A stretch of DNA of 64,000 bases from a bacterium (GTDB lineage Bacteria; Patescibacteriota; Gracilibacteria; BD1-5; UBA6164): assembly GCA_024635485.1 (NCBI GenBank), contig JAGXIV010000024.1, positions 1 to 64,000 of the forward strand, given 5' to 3'. This document shows, one piece after another, positions 11,961 through 20,020 of this stretch; the stretch's first letter is position 1, and each line of letters begins with the position of its first letter. A program made the translations under genes and the position numbers. A model generated the notes under the pieces. The model worked only from the letters and a program-made list of their open reading frames with translations, did no database searches and was not told the DNA's origin.

Positions 11961-13196
11961 ATGCTTACTCTCGAGAACATCACCGCAGCAAAACATAGAT
12001 TTTGAAAAGTTGTCAAAGATACTCCTTTACAGTATAGTGACCGACTTTCAAAAAAATATGGAGCTGAAATTTACCTCAAACGTGAGGATCTTCAAAAAGT
12101 GAGAAGCTACAAAATTAGAGGAGCATATAATCTCATCTCTTCCCTTTCAGACACTGAAAAACAATCTTGAGTAGTTTGTGCAAGTGCTGGAAATCACGCT
12201 CAGTGATTTGCCCTCTCTTGCGCTGAACTCAAAATACAATGAGTCGTCTATATGCCTGTAACCACTCCAGAACAAAAGGTCTATAAAACTCATCAATTTT
12301 GAGGAAAATACATTAAAATAGTACTTATAGGGGATACCTTTGATGAAGCACTTTCTGCAGCAAAACAATACGAACAAGATACGTGAGCTATTTTTGTTCA
12401 TCCATTTGATGATATGCGTATCATCACTGGTCAGGCAACGATGTGACTTGAAATTTATGAAAAACTTCCTGAACCAGACATGATTATTTGTCCGATTGGA
12501 GGAGGTTGAGTTATTTCAGGAATTATTACAGCACGAAATGTTCTTTGAAAAAATACAGAAATTATCTGAGTTGAACCAGAATGAGCTGCCAGTATGAAGA
12601 CAAGTTTAGAAAAAAATGAGAACACGACACTCAGTAAAATAGATACATTTGTAGATGGTGCCAGTGTTGCACGAGTATGAGAACATAACTATGCAATTTG
12701 TGAGGCAAATAATATCGAAGTAATCAGCGTTCCAGAAAATAGAGTCTGTTCCACTATTCTCGAGTTCCTCAGAGAAGATGGAATCGTCCTGGAACCAGCT
12801 GGAGCCATTGAATCTGACGCACTGAAATCATTGTCTGAAAGAATAAAAGGAAAGAAAATAGTCGTCATAGTTTCTGGATGAAATCTCGATTTTGAACGAC
12901 TTCCAGAAATCAAAGAGCGTTCTCTCAGGTATGAGTGAAAAAAGAGATACTACCTCGTTAAATTCCCACAGAGACCAGGCGCTCTCAAATCATTTCTTGA
13001 GTTTCTCTGACCTGATGATGATATAGCTCGTTTTGAATATATGAAAAAATCAAACCGGAATACAGCTCCTGTAATGATAGGCATAGAAGCACTGTGAAAT
13101 CAGAATTTTGAAGCAATTGAGCAAAATATGCAAGCATGAGGGTTTCAGTTTGAAAATATTACCAATAATGATCTTTATTTTAATCTTTTAGTATAG
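11961..13196 (+). CDS. ilvA: Threonine dehydratase (threonine deaminase)
   Basis: A 411-residue PLP enzyme converting threonine to 2-oxobutyrate and ammonia, the first step toward isoleucine. The PLP lysine lies in RSYKIRGAY (Lys51). The phosphate-binding glycine loop is PIGGGGVISG (about 178-187), and VSGGNLD near 305 contacts the cofactor ring; some of these glycines are TGA. The N-terminal block [19 protein letters not shown] is typical of IlvA. Residues about 320-400 form the ACT-like C-terminal regulatory domain ([20 protein letters not shown]), the short single-domain form. The ATG lies directly after the T-box terminator, so expression should respond to charged tRNA-Ile. ridA follows after 4 bases. 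No other Ile-pathway gene is in this window. Confidence 0.95.
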
Positions 13197-13200
13197 TGAT

Positions 13201-13551
13201 ATGAAGTATCCAACTGCGCTTTGACCCTATTCTCCCTTTGTGAAAGTGTGAAACTTCATATACTTTTCTGGACAAATTGGTTTATGTCCCGATACTATGA
13301 AACTAGAAGCTACAGTAGAGTCTCAAACGAAACAAGTTTGTGAAAATATTCTTTGAGTGTGTGAAGCCACTTGAGTCGAGATAGATAATATATTTAAAAC
13401 AACTATCTTTCTCACTCAAATGTGAGACTTTGCAAAAGTAAATGAAATATATGGAAAATATTTTTTACACAAGCCAGCACGAAGCTGTGTTGCTGTCAAA
13501 GAGCTCCCAGTATGAGCACAAGTTGAAATAGAATGTATAGCGTATAAATAA
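13201..13551 (+). CDS. ridA: RidA/YjgF family enamine/imine deaminase
   Basis: A 116-residue protein, a little short of the usual 125-130. It has the family blocks GPYSPFVKVGNFIYFSGQIG near the N-terminus, a central FKTTIFLTQMGDFAKVN, and the signature PARSCVAVKELPVGAQVEIE with the substrate-binding Arg94 and Glu112. RidA hydrolyses reactive 2-aminoacrylate/2-iminobutanoate set free by PLP dehydratases such as IlvA. Its position 4 bases after ilvA, behind the same T-box, matches this role well. Seven or so TGA codons are read as Gly. It is presumably a cytosolic trimer. Confidence 0.93.
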
Positions 13552-13559
13552 AAAATAGA

Positions 13560-13781
13560 ATGGAAAAAGAAAAAGTATGTCAATTATGAGGTAAAGTTCT
13601 AGAAGATTCAGAAGTGATGCGACTTCAATGCTGACTTATGAGAGAATATAATAAAAGAAAGCATTTAAAATCTCACGAGTGAGCGAAGCAATGGGTAGAT
13701 AATTATTCTGATAAGTGTAGAAAAATACTCGAAGAGTGAGTGACTGATGTACAAGATTTAACACATCAATTATACTGATAA
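13560..13781 (+). CDS. Small CxxC protein
   Basis: A 73-residue basic protein starting 8 bases after ridA, so probably the last gene of the ilvA operon. Near the N-terminus is CQLCGK, and further cysteines follow at CGLMREY and DKCRK, which could bind zinc as a small ribbon. No family is recognised. The TAA stop is formed by the first bases of a dispersed repeat (TAATATTTGTCCGAAA...), suggesting that the repeat inserted at or replaced the original 3' end. Confidence 0.65.
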
Positions 13782-13808
13782 TATTTGTCCGAAAAGACAT
13801 AAAACTAG
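13781..13808 (+). repeat. Dispersed repeat type 2, copy 1
   Basis: ATATTTGTCCGAAAAGACAT followed by AAAACTAG. Related copies are at 14938-14970 and 15367-15404. The core TTTGTCCGAAA-GACA is an imperfect palindrome (TGTC...GACA). Confidence 0.7.
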
Positions 13809-13810
13809 AT

Positions 13811-13858
13811 TCCTATCCTGAATCCTTTCCTTTAAGTCTAAAGGAAAGGGGCTACAAT
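13811..13858 (+). repeat. Palindromic repeat type 1, copy A
   Basis: The core CCTTTCCTTTA-AGTC-TAAAGGAAAGG (13824-13849) is a perfect 11-bp hairpin flanked by TCCTATCCTGAAT on the left and GGGCTACAATT on the right. It lacks a T tail, so it is not a standard terminator. It ends 8 bases before the tRNA-Ser gene. Confidence 0.75.
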
Positions 13859-13865
13859 TGATTTT

Positions 13866-13956
13866 GGAAGGGTGGCTGAGTGGTTGAAAGCGCACGCCTG
13901 GAAAGTGTGTAAACGGTATACCCGTTTCGCGAGTTCGAATCTCGTCCCTTCCTCCA
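13866..13956 (+). tRNA. tRNA-Ser (anticodon GGA)
   Basis: A class II tRNA of 91 bases including an encoded CCA. The acceptor helix is GGAAGGG/CCCTTCC, anticodon stem CACGC/GTGTG with loop CTGGAAA (anticodon GGA, reading UCC/UCU), long variable arm AAACGG/CCGTTT, and T arm GCGAG-TTCGAAT-CTCGT. The discriminator appears to be U73 rather than the G73 usual for serine tRNAs. Confidence 0.95.
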
Positions 13957-14040
13957 TACATACAAAACTAGGACGTGATGAGAAGTTTAAGCCATCGGGT
14001 AAATCTCATCTCGACCACAATTTTATTATTAAAAAAATAT

Positions 14041-14274
14041 ATGACTGCAGACTCCTACTCTGATTTTCTCGAAAAACTTCGAGATGCCCTCGAAAATAAA
14101 CAAAAACAAAGTGTTGATTATCTTCTAGAATATGCTTTTAGTGGAGCACTTGCACAGGATGAAGTTGACGCGATTGAGGATATAATCTCAGAAGCAACTC
14201 TCTATCTCGAGCTCTGAGAAGATGATTATAGAGAAACAGCTATTAAATATATTGATAAGCTCGAAGAAAATTAG
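14041..14274 (+). CDS. Small acidic hypothetical protein
   Basis: A 77-residue, strongly acidic helical protein with one TGA-Gly near the C-terminus. The frame is also open upstream to an ATG at 13975, but that start lies 19 bases after the tRNA and adds an unlikely 22-residue extension, so ATG at 14041 is preferred. No family is recognised. It sits between tRNA-Ser and the repeat cluster. Confidence 0.6.
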
Positions 14275-14310
14275 AGTATTGCTTGCTTGAATTGATTTTT
14301 TTTTAATATT

Positions 14311-14357
14311 CCTCGCTTGAATTCTCTCCTTTTAGACAAAAGGAAAGAGGCTGCATA
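14311..14357 (+). repeat. Palindromic repeat type 1, copy B (left flank of DUF559 gene)
   Basis: CCTCGCTTGAATTCTCTCCT followed by TTTAGACAAAAGGAAAGAGGCTGCATAAT. The hairpin is CTCCTTTT/AAAAGGAAAG. Its right end GAAAGAGGCTGCA-AATTT reappears inverted at 14736-14755. Confidence 0.75.
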
Positions 14358-14380
14358 ATTTGTTCTTGAATAATATAAAC

Positions 14381-14755
14381 ATGATAGTACCTGATATTAT
14401 AAAACAAGCTGCGAGAGATTTACGTAAGAATATGACTCCAGCTGAACAACATTTATGGGAATATATAAAATCTTGAAAGTTAGAGTGAAAAAACTTTTTG
14501 AAACAAAAACCTATATTTATGTTCGAAGAAGATTCCTGATTTCCTCGATATGTAATAGCTGATTTCATTTGTCTTGAATATAAACTCGTTATAGAGATTG
14601 ATGGGAATATTCACAATACTCCTGAAGTATTAGAACTAGATATATTCAAACAAGAAATGTTATTTGAAAAATGATACACAATATTACGATTTAGAAATGA
14701 AGAAGTACTACATAATATTGATAAAGTTTTGAGTAAAATTGCAGCCTCTTTCTAA
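14381..14755 (+). CDS. DUF559 family endonuclease-like protein
   Basis: A 124-residue protein with the DUF559 signature: N-terminal ARDLRKNMTPAEQHLWEYIK, a central core ADFICLEYKLVIEIDG (Asp61, Glu72, Asp74, Gly75) and the C-terminal GYTILRFRNEEVL. DUF559 is related to very-short-patch-repair (Vsr) and other PD-(D/E)xK-type nucleases, so DNA cleavage or nicking is expected but has not been shown for most members. The last codons (KIAASF and the stop) coincide with an inverted arm of the surrounding palindromic repeat, and the gene start follows copy B by 24 bases. The gene is thus bracketed by inverted repeat arms, which suggests a small mobile or repeat-associated unit. Confidence 0.85.
14736..14755 (-). 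repeat. Partial inverted copy of type 1 repeat overlapping the DUF559 gene end
   Basis: AAAATTGCAGCCTCTTTC is the reverse complement of the right end of copy B (GAAAGAGGCTGCAT-AATTT) and is also found in copy D. It encodes the last six residues of the DUF559 protein. Confidence 0.7.
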
Positions 14756-14760
14756 ATATT

Positions 14761-14929
14761 CTTCCTCTGAATCTCCTCATTTTATAAAAAATGAAGAGGT
14801 CTCCACACTAGACTCCTAGAAAAATTGCAGCCTCTTTCCTTTAGACTTAAAGGAAAGAATTCAAGATAGGAATGGTGTAATATTCCTCACCTGAATCCTC
14901 TCCTTTTATAAAAAAGGAAAGGGGCTACA
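14761..14929. repeat. Palindromic repeat type 1, copies C, D (inverted) and E
   Basis: Copy C at 14761-14806 (CTCCTCATTTTATAAAAAAT with GAAGAGG), copy D at 14823-14874 in reverse orientation (ATTGCAGCCTCTTTCCTTTA...TAAAGGAAAGAATTC), and copy E at 14882-14929 (CCTGAATCCTCTCCTTTTAT, then AAAAAAGGAAAGGGGCTACA). Copy D is nearly the reverse complement of copy A 1 kb away. No gene lies in this 170-base stretch. Confidence 0.75.
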
Positions 14930-14937
14930 AGAGAGAG

Positions 14938-14970
14938 TTAGTCCGAAAAGACACAAACTAAAATATTTTG
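14938..14970 (+). repeat. Dispersed repeat type 2, copy 2
   Basis: TTAGTCCGAAAAGACACAAA followed by CTAAAATATTTTG. It directly follows type 1 copy E, in the same neighbourhood relation as copy 1 has to copy A but in the opposite order. Confidence 0.65.
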
Positions 14971-14993
14971 AGAACAGAAATAAATAGAAAATT

Positions 14994-15368
14994 ATGGAAA
15001 TATTAGAACACCTAGAAAGGAAATTACAAAATCCAAAAAATCGTTATGATTTAAAAGTATTACAAGAACTACTCCACGAAGATTTTGAAGAAATTGGATA
15101 TTCTTGAAATACTCATACCAGAGAATCTACCATTGCTTCTCTCACTCAAGAAATAACGTGAGAATCTTCGATTCACTCACAAGAGTATGAATTTCATTTA
15201 CTCAGCAATGAATTATCTCAAGTAATTTACAAATCAGTAGAAAAATGAGCCAACTGAGAATATACAAGATATACAAAACGGATGTCTCTCTGGATTCAAG
15301 AAAATAATACTTGGAAACTCAGATATCATCAAGCAACTCCAACAGAACAATTTGAAATTATACTCTAA
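14994..15368 (+). CDS. SnoaL/NTF2-like (DUF4440-type) protein
   Basis: A 124-residue cytosolic protein. Its order of elements (HLERKLQNPKNRYDLKVLQELL at the N-terminus, a FxEIGYSG turn, beta-rich centre and C-terminal WIQENNTWKLRYHQATP) matches small NTF2-fold proteins annotated as nuclear transport factor 2/DUF4440, some of which act on small ligands. No catalytic residue can be assigned. Four TGA codons read as Gly. It lies between type 2 repeats; its TAA stop is the start of copy 3, just as the 13560 gene ends in copy 1. Confidence 0.75.
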
Positions 15369-15404
15369 TATTTGTCCGAAACGACACAAAACTATAATAT
15401 TTTG
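15367..15404 (+). repeat. Dispersed repeat type 2, copy 3
   Basis: AATATTTGTCCGAAACGACA followed by CAAAACTATAATATTTTG, overlapping the stop codon of the preceding gene. Copies 1 and 3 share 21 of the first 23 bases. Confidence 0.7.
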
Positions 15405-15434
15405 AAATTAGAAATAATATAATTAATAAATACT

Positions 15435-15935
15435 ATGAAAAAAATATTATTACTGACATGGTTTTGAATAAATTTCATAATAGTTGCATTTCTATTTTGA
15501 ATATACAATTCTTGAATAATTACTGTTGATTACGCATACATATTAATCTTTTGCATTAACTTTATATTAGTAATTATTTTCTGATTTATTTTATTAATCA
15601 AATCTAGTAATAAAAATTTAGAAAAAGAAATACAGATTTACCGAGAAGAAAAAAATAAATTTACAGGTGAAAAAAGAAAAATAATTAAAGAAGAAAGTGA
15701 TATCAAATCTCAAGAAAATATTAGAAATTTAATTTATATTTTTATTTTCATACTAGTAATTTCAATATTATGAGAATACTGGGAACCTATTAGTAATATT
15801 TTATTATGAATAATATTCTTAGTATTTTGATGAATTTGAAGCGCTATTAATTGATTAACTTCAATTAAATGACTACTTTTTATAATAGTTGTATTACTTT
15901 TTATAATTATAAAAAAATTAAATAATAATAATTAA
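15435..15935 (+). CDS. Small membrane protein, unknown
   Basis: A 166-residue protein with four likely transmembrane helices arranged as two pairs (about residues 4-30, 38-55, 98-120, 125-160) separated by a highly charged cytoplasmic stretch rich in Lys/Glu (about 58-92). It is unusually AT-rich even for this genome (many ATA, TTA and AAT codons), and TGA-Gly is frequent in the hydrophobic parts. No family is recognised. It ends 12 bases before ileS, so it might share its transcript. Confidence 0.7.
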
Positions 15936-15947
15936 CCCAACCCACCT

Positions 15948-18900
15948 ATGAAATTCCCAAAAGTAAACCAAAAACAATCGTTTCCAGCTTTGGAAGAAGA
16001 CGTGCTAAAATTCTGGAAGGAGAATAATACCTTTCAGAAATCTATTGACCAGAGACCAGAATCAAATCCCTATAGATTTTATGATGGACCTCCATTTATT
16101 ACTGGAACTCCACACTACGGTTCCCTGCTCTCAAGTATCGTAAAAGATATCGTACCACGATATCATACGATGCAAGGAAAACGAGTGGAACGAAAGTGGG
16201 GTTGGGACTGTCATGGTCTTCCGATTGAAGAAAAAGTACAAAAAAAACTCGACCTCAAATCAAATAAAGATATCGAAGAACTGGGAGTAGAAAAATTTAT
16301 CGAAGAATGCTATACCTATACAAAAGAGGTTTCTTCAGAGTGGGATTGGTATATCGACCATATTGGACGATGGGTTGATATGGATAATGCCTACAGAACG
16401 ATGGACCAGGATTATATGGAATCCGTTCTTTGGGTGTTTAAACAAATGCATGAAAAAGGAAAAGTTTATAAAGGTCGAAGAGTTTCACTCTATTCATGGA
16501 AACTCTCAACTCCTATTTCAAACTTCGAAGTTGCGATGGATGACTCCTATGAAGAAGTCTCTGATCCAGCGGTTACTGTGATGTTCCCTCTCACACAAAG
16601 TCATAAACATGTACAAGAATGAGATTATATCATCGCATGGACAACCACTCCTTGGACGATTCCTGCTCATATGAGTATGGCTCTCAATAAAAATCTCTCC
16701 TATTCACGAGTGAGTTCAGAAGATAAAATATATATTCTCGCAACTGCACGAGTAGAAACCGTATTTAAAGGACGAGAATATGAAATTCTTGAGAGTTTTA
16801 TGGGGAGTGACCTTATTGGACTCAAATACACTCCTCCATTTGATTTCTATGTTGGTAAAGTAGATCCAGAGAAGAATCACAAAATACTACATGCTGATTT
16901 TATCACAGATACAGATGGGACGTGAGTCGGTCATCAAGCCCCAGAGTTTGGTGAGGTGGATTTTCAGCTCGCTCAAAAAGAAGGAGTGCATATTTCAACA
17001 GCCCTCGATAATGCTGGGAATTATACAGAAGAAATTCCTGATTATGAAGGAATGCACTACCAAGCAGCCAATGATGTCGTAGCTGAAAAACTCAAAGAGT
17101 TTGGACTGCTGTTCAAAAAAGAATCAATCAACCATAGAGTAGCGATGTGTCCTCGCTCTGGAACGAAGCTTATTTATAAAGCGCAAGACTCTTGGTTTAT
17201 TAATATCCAAGAAATGAAAGACAGACTCCTTGCTGAAAACGAAGGAATCAACTGGCAGCCAAATCATTTGAAACATGGTCAATTCCTCAAATCAGTAGAA
17301 TCAGCACCAGATTGGTGTATTTCTCGAACGAGATACTGGGGAACTCCGATGCCTATTTGGATGGGAACAGACGTTGAAGGAAATGAAGTAGATATGAAGG
17401 TATTTGGTTCAAAAGCTGAAATCGAAGCAGCATCTGGAATGACGGTGACTAATTTACACCGACCTTATATCGATGATATTACATGGAAGGAGGGAGAGAT
17501 TACCTATACACGGCTTCCTGAAGTACTTGATGTGTGGATGGATTCAGGTTCTATGCCATATGCTCAAATGCATTATCCATTTGAAAATAAAGCTCCAATG
17601 GAAAGCTCATACCCTGCTGACTTTATCGTAGAATATATCGGTCAAGTTCGAGCGTGGTTTTATGTAATGCATGTTGTTTGAGTAGCTCTCTTTGATAAAC
17701 GAGCATTTACCAATGTTATCACAACAGGGATAGTGATGGGTTCTGATGGAAGAAAGATGTCTAAATCATACGGGAACTATCCAGATCCTAAAGTAACGAT
17801 TCAAAAATATGGAGCTGATGCTATTAGATTTTATATGGCAAACTCCCCTCTCTTAAATGGAGGAAATATGGATTTCAAAGAAGAAGGAATCGTAGAAGTC
17901 ATCAAAAAAGTAATTCTTCCACTCTGGAATACTTATAGTTTCTTCACAACCTACGCAAATATAGATAATTTTGTTCCAACAGGAAAATACACTCCGGAAA
18001 ATCCTCTCGATGTATGGATTATTTCAGAAACAAACCAACTCATATCCGATGTAACGAAATGAATGGAAAGCTATGAAGTAACAGAAGCAACTCGTCCCAT
18101 TGTCCATTTTATGGATAATCTCACAAACTGGTATATCAGAAGAAGTCGAAAACGATTCTGGAAATCAGAAAATGACGGAGACAAGATGCAGGCTTATGAA
18201 ACACTCTATGAAGTACTCGTAACGCTTACAAAAGTTATGGCTCCATTCACTCCATTTGTAACTGAAAATATATATAAGAGTCTTACAGGAAATGAATCTG
18301 TCCATCTGGAAGACTTTCCTCTCGCAGATACTAAACTTATTGATTCAGAGCTCAATGAAGCCATGGATATCTGCCAAAAGGTTATTAATCTTGGGCTTTC
18401 ACTGCGAACTGCTCAAAAGATTAGAGTACGTCAACCACTTCAGTCTATTTCTATCGGATTTGATTTATCAGATTATTATAAAGAGATTATCAAAGAAGAA
18501 CTGAATGTAAAAGCCGTGAATACCGTAGATTCTAGTAGTATCGCTCAAAAAATCTGTAAACCAAATGGTCGACTTATCTGACCAAAATTTGGAAAAGATG
18601 TGAAAAATATTATCTCTGAAGCGAAAAGTGGTAACTTTGAAATTATAGATGAAAATACTGTTAAAGTTTGAGAATTCACGCTTGAAGGAGATGAATTTGA
18701 AATAGCCTATGTAACTGATGGAGAAAATGATAATATAGAATCTGGATTTGGAATGGTAATTGCTATGGATTTAGAAATAACTCCAGATTTACAAATTGAG
18801 GGATACGCTCGAGATATCGTTCGTCATATTCAAGAAGCTCGAAAAGAAGCCGGATATCAAGTAGATGATAGAATTAAAATAAATATCATCACTCCACAAT

Positions 18901-19034
18901 TAGACGCTATATTAAAAAGCTATGATATCGCTTCTGAGACACTTTCGACACTCGATACGAGTTTAGACTCATGAGATATAGAAAAGGAGCTTGAAGTCGG
19001 AGAAAACACTGCTAAAATTATTCTTAAAAAATAA
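15948..19034 (+). CDS. ileS: Isoleucyl-tRNA synthetase
   Basis: A 1028-residue class I synthetase that charges tRNA-Ile. The HIGH-like motif is GTPHYGS (about residues 54-60), preceded by the typical FYDGPPFI. GWDCHGLPIE follows, and the KMSKS loop is GRKMSKSYGN (about 600-609). The long insertion between them is the CP1 editing domain (WTTTPWTIPAHMSMALN). The C-terminal part has the tRNA-anticodon domain WYIRRSRKRFWKS and a further extension, so the overall type is the longer, eukaryote/archaea-like IleRS clade often seen in bacteria as the second type. TGA-Gly occurs, though less often than in other genes (GGA is common). The HAD-like gene follows after 5 bases. It could feed back on the ilvA T-box through tRNA-Ile charging. 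Confidence 0.95.
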
Positions 19035-19039
19035 AATCT

Positions 19040-19642
19040 ATGCTCACTCATGAAGAAATGCTTACAGCAATGCAAGAACTTACTGATAGACCATTAGTAC
19101 TTAACTTTTATACCAAAGAAGCCAAGGCTTTAGAAAAAAAAGAAAGTATTCTTCGAGTTTCAGATTTAGATGATACACTCTTTGCAAGACGAGATCAGCT
19201 TGAGTCAGAAGTAAAACTCAGAGAAAATAGATGAGCTGCTGGAATAGATGTGATTATAAACGATTTATGATTACATACATTTATACAGGAGCAATATCAT
19301 ACAAATTTTCCTCGAGATATCCTTGGTTTACTCAATCCAAAGACTGATATTATTCTTACTGCAGGGATGATAGAGCTGCAACGTATGAAAGCACAAAAAA
19401 TGCAATTAGATAATTATACTGTTAAAATTGTAGATTCTTGAATTGATAAAATTATGGCCGTAATACAATATGTAATTTTTGAACTCAAATATATACCAAA
19501 TGAGATAATTATCTATGAAGATAGACCACAATACTTTATAGAATATAGAGAACTTATGGAATCTCTGCTTTGAACGAAGCTTAGTATTATGTTAGTTGAA
19601 ATGCATGGGAATGATGGATATAAAAGTATAAAAGAAGTGTAA
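19040..19642 (+). CDS. HAD-like phosphatase-type protein
   Basis: A 200-residue protein. Residues about 40-50 read RVSDLDDTLFARR, the HAD motif I (DxDDT) with two aspartates. Later TDIILTAGM could serve as motif II (Thr) and IIIYEDRPQYF carries the acidic motif IV-like pair, so a haloacid-dehalogenase phosphohydrolase fold is probable; the substrate is unknown. It starts 5 bases after ileS and ends at a bidirectional terminator, giving an ileS-HAD transcript. It may act on a nucleotide or sugar phosphate, but there is no direct evidence. Confidence 0.75.
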
Positions 19643-19643
19643 T

Positions 19644-19676
19644 AAAAAAGAGGACCCAAGTGGGGTCCCCTTTTAT
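19644..19676. terminator. Bidirectional hairpin terminator
   Basis: GGACCC-AAGTG-GGGTCC with AAAAAAGA on the left and CCTTTTATT on the right. It ends the ileS-HAD transcript on the plus strand and has an even better T run for anything read from the minus strand. Confidence 0.8.
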
Positions 19677-19677
19677 T

Positions 19678-19900
19678 CTACTCGCTATGTTGAAGCTTTT
19701 ATTGCCCTACATAATCTTATTTTTACTGGTTTATTCCAGAAGGGCCAAGATTGCCAGTCCTGACTTCCCGACTCAGTTTGTACTCAAGCTCGACGGCTGA
19801 TTTCCATACTGCGGGCGAGATAAGTGATCACCTCCGATCAAACCAGGATTTCTTCCGAATTATTCAGGTTGATTGAAAAATTTTTCATAATCATCTCCAT
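19678..19900. other. GC-rich intergenic island, possible structured RNA
   Basis: This stretch is far richer in G and C than its surroundings and lies in a 378-base gap. CTCGC (19681-19685) can pair with GCGAG (19815-19819), and CTGGTTT (19726-19732) with AAACCAG (19840-19846), giving a closed domain. On the minus strand the segment would be followed by the hairpin terminator at 19644-19676. Open frames exist on the minus strand in two overlapping phases (about 60-70 codons each), but codon use (CCC, CGC, GTC) is foreign to this genome. It does not match RNase P, tmRNA or SRP RNA by eye. A noncoding RNA is the best guess, family unknown. Confidence 0.4.
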
Positions 19901-19982
19901 TTTTGACTCATATCACCGTGATATAAGTTTAGGCAAATTTATAATAAGAATTATTGCCAAGTAAGTCAAAGTATTTTTAATA

Positions 19983-20016
19983 AAAAAAACTTAGAATGAA
20001 TTCTAAGTTTTTTTTT
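19983..20016. terminator. Hairpin terminator after the beta-CASP gene
   Basis: AAACTTAGAA-TGAA-TTCTAAGTTT flanked by A and T runs, 5 bases past the stop of the minus-strand gene ending at 20021. Confidence 0.85.
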
Positions 20017-20020
20017 ATAA

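Noticed and set aside
13770-14063. Open frames across the tRNA-Ser gene on both strands
   Set aside because: They overlap a clear tRNA, and composition follows the tRNA, not protein coding.
13781-15404. CRISPR array
   Set aside because: Repeat copies are irregularly spaced, vary in orientation and have no uniform spacers or cas genes nearby.
19678-19900. RNase P, tmRNA or SRP RNA identity for the island
   Set aside because: Conserved cores (GAGGAAAGUC, tRNA-like ends, GGAAG tetraloop context) were not found on either strand.
19690-19960. Two overlapping minus-strand frames in the G+C-rich island
   Set aside because: Codon use is foreign to the genome and both phases are equally open, as expected for G+C-rich noncoding DNA with only two stop codons.
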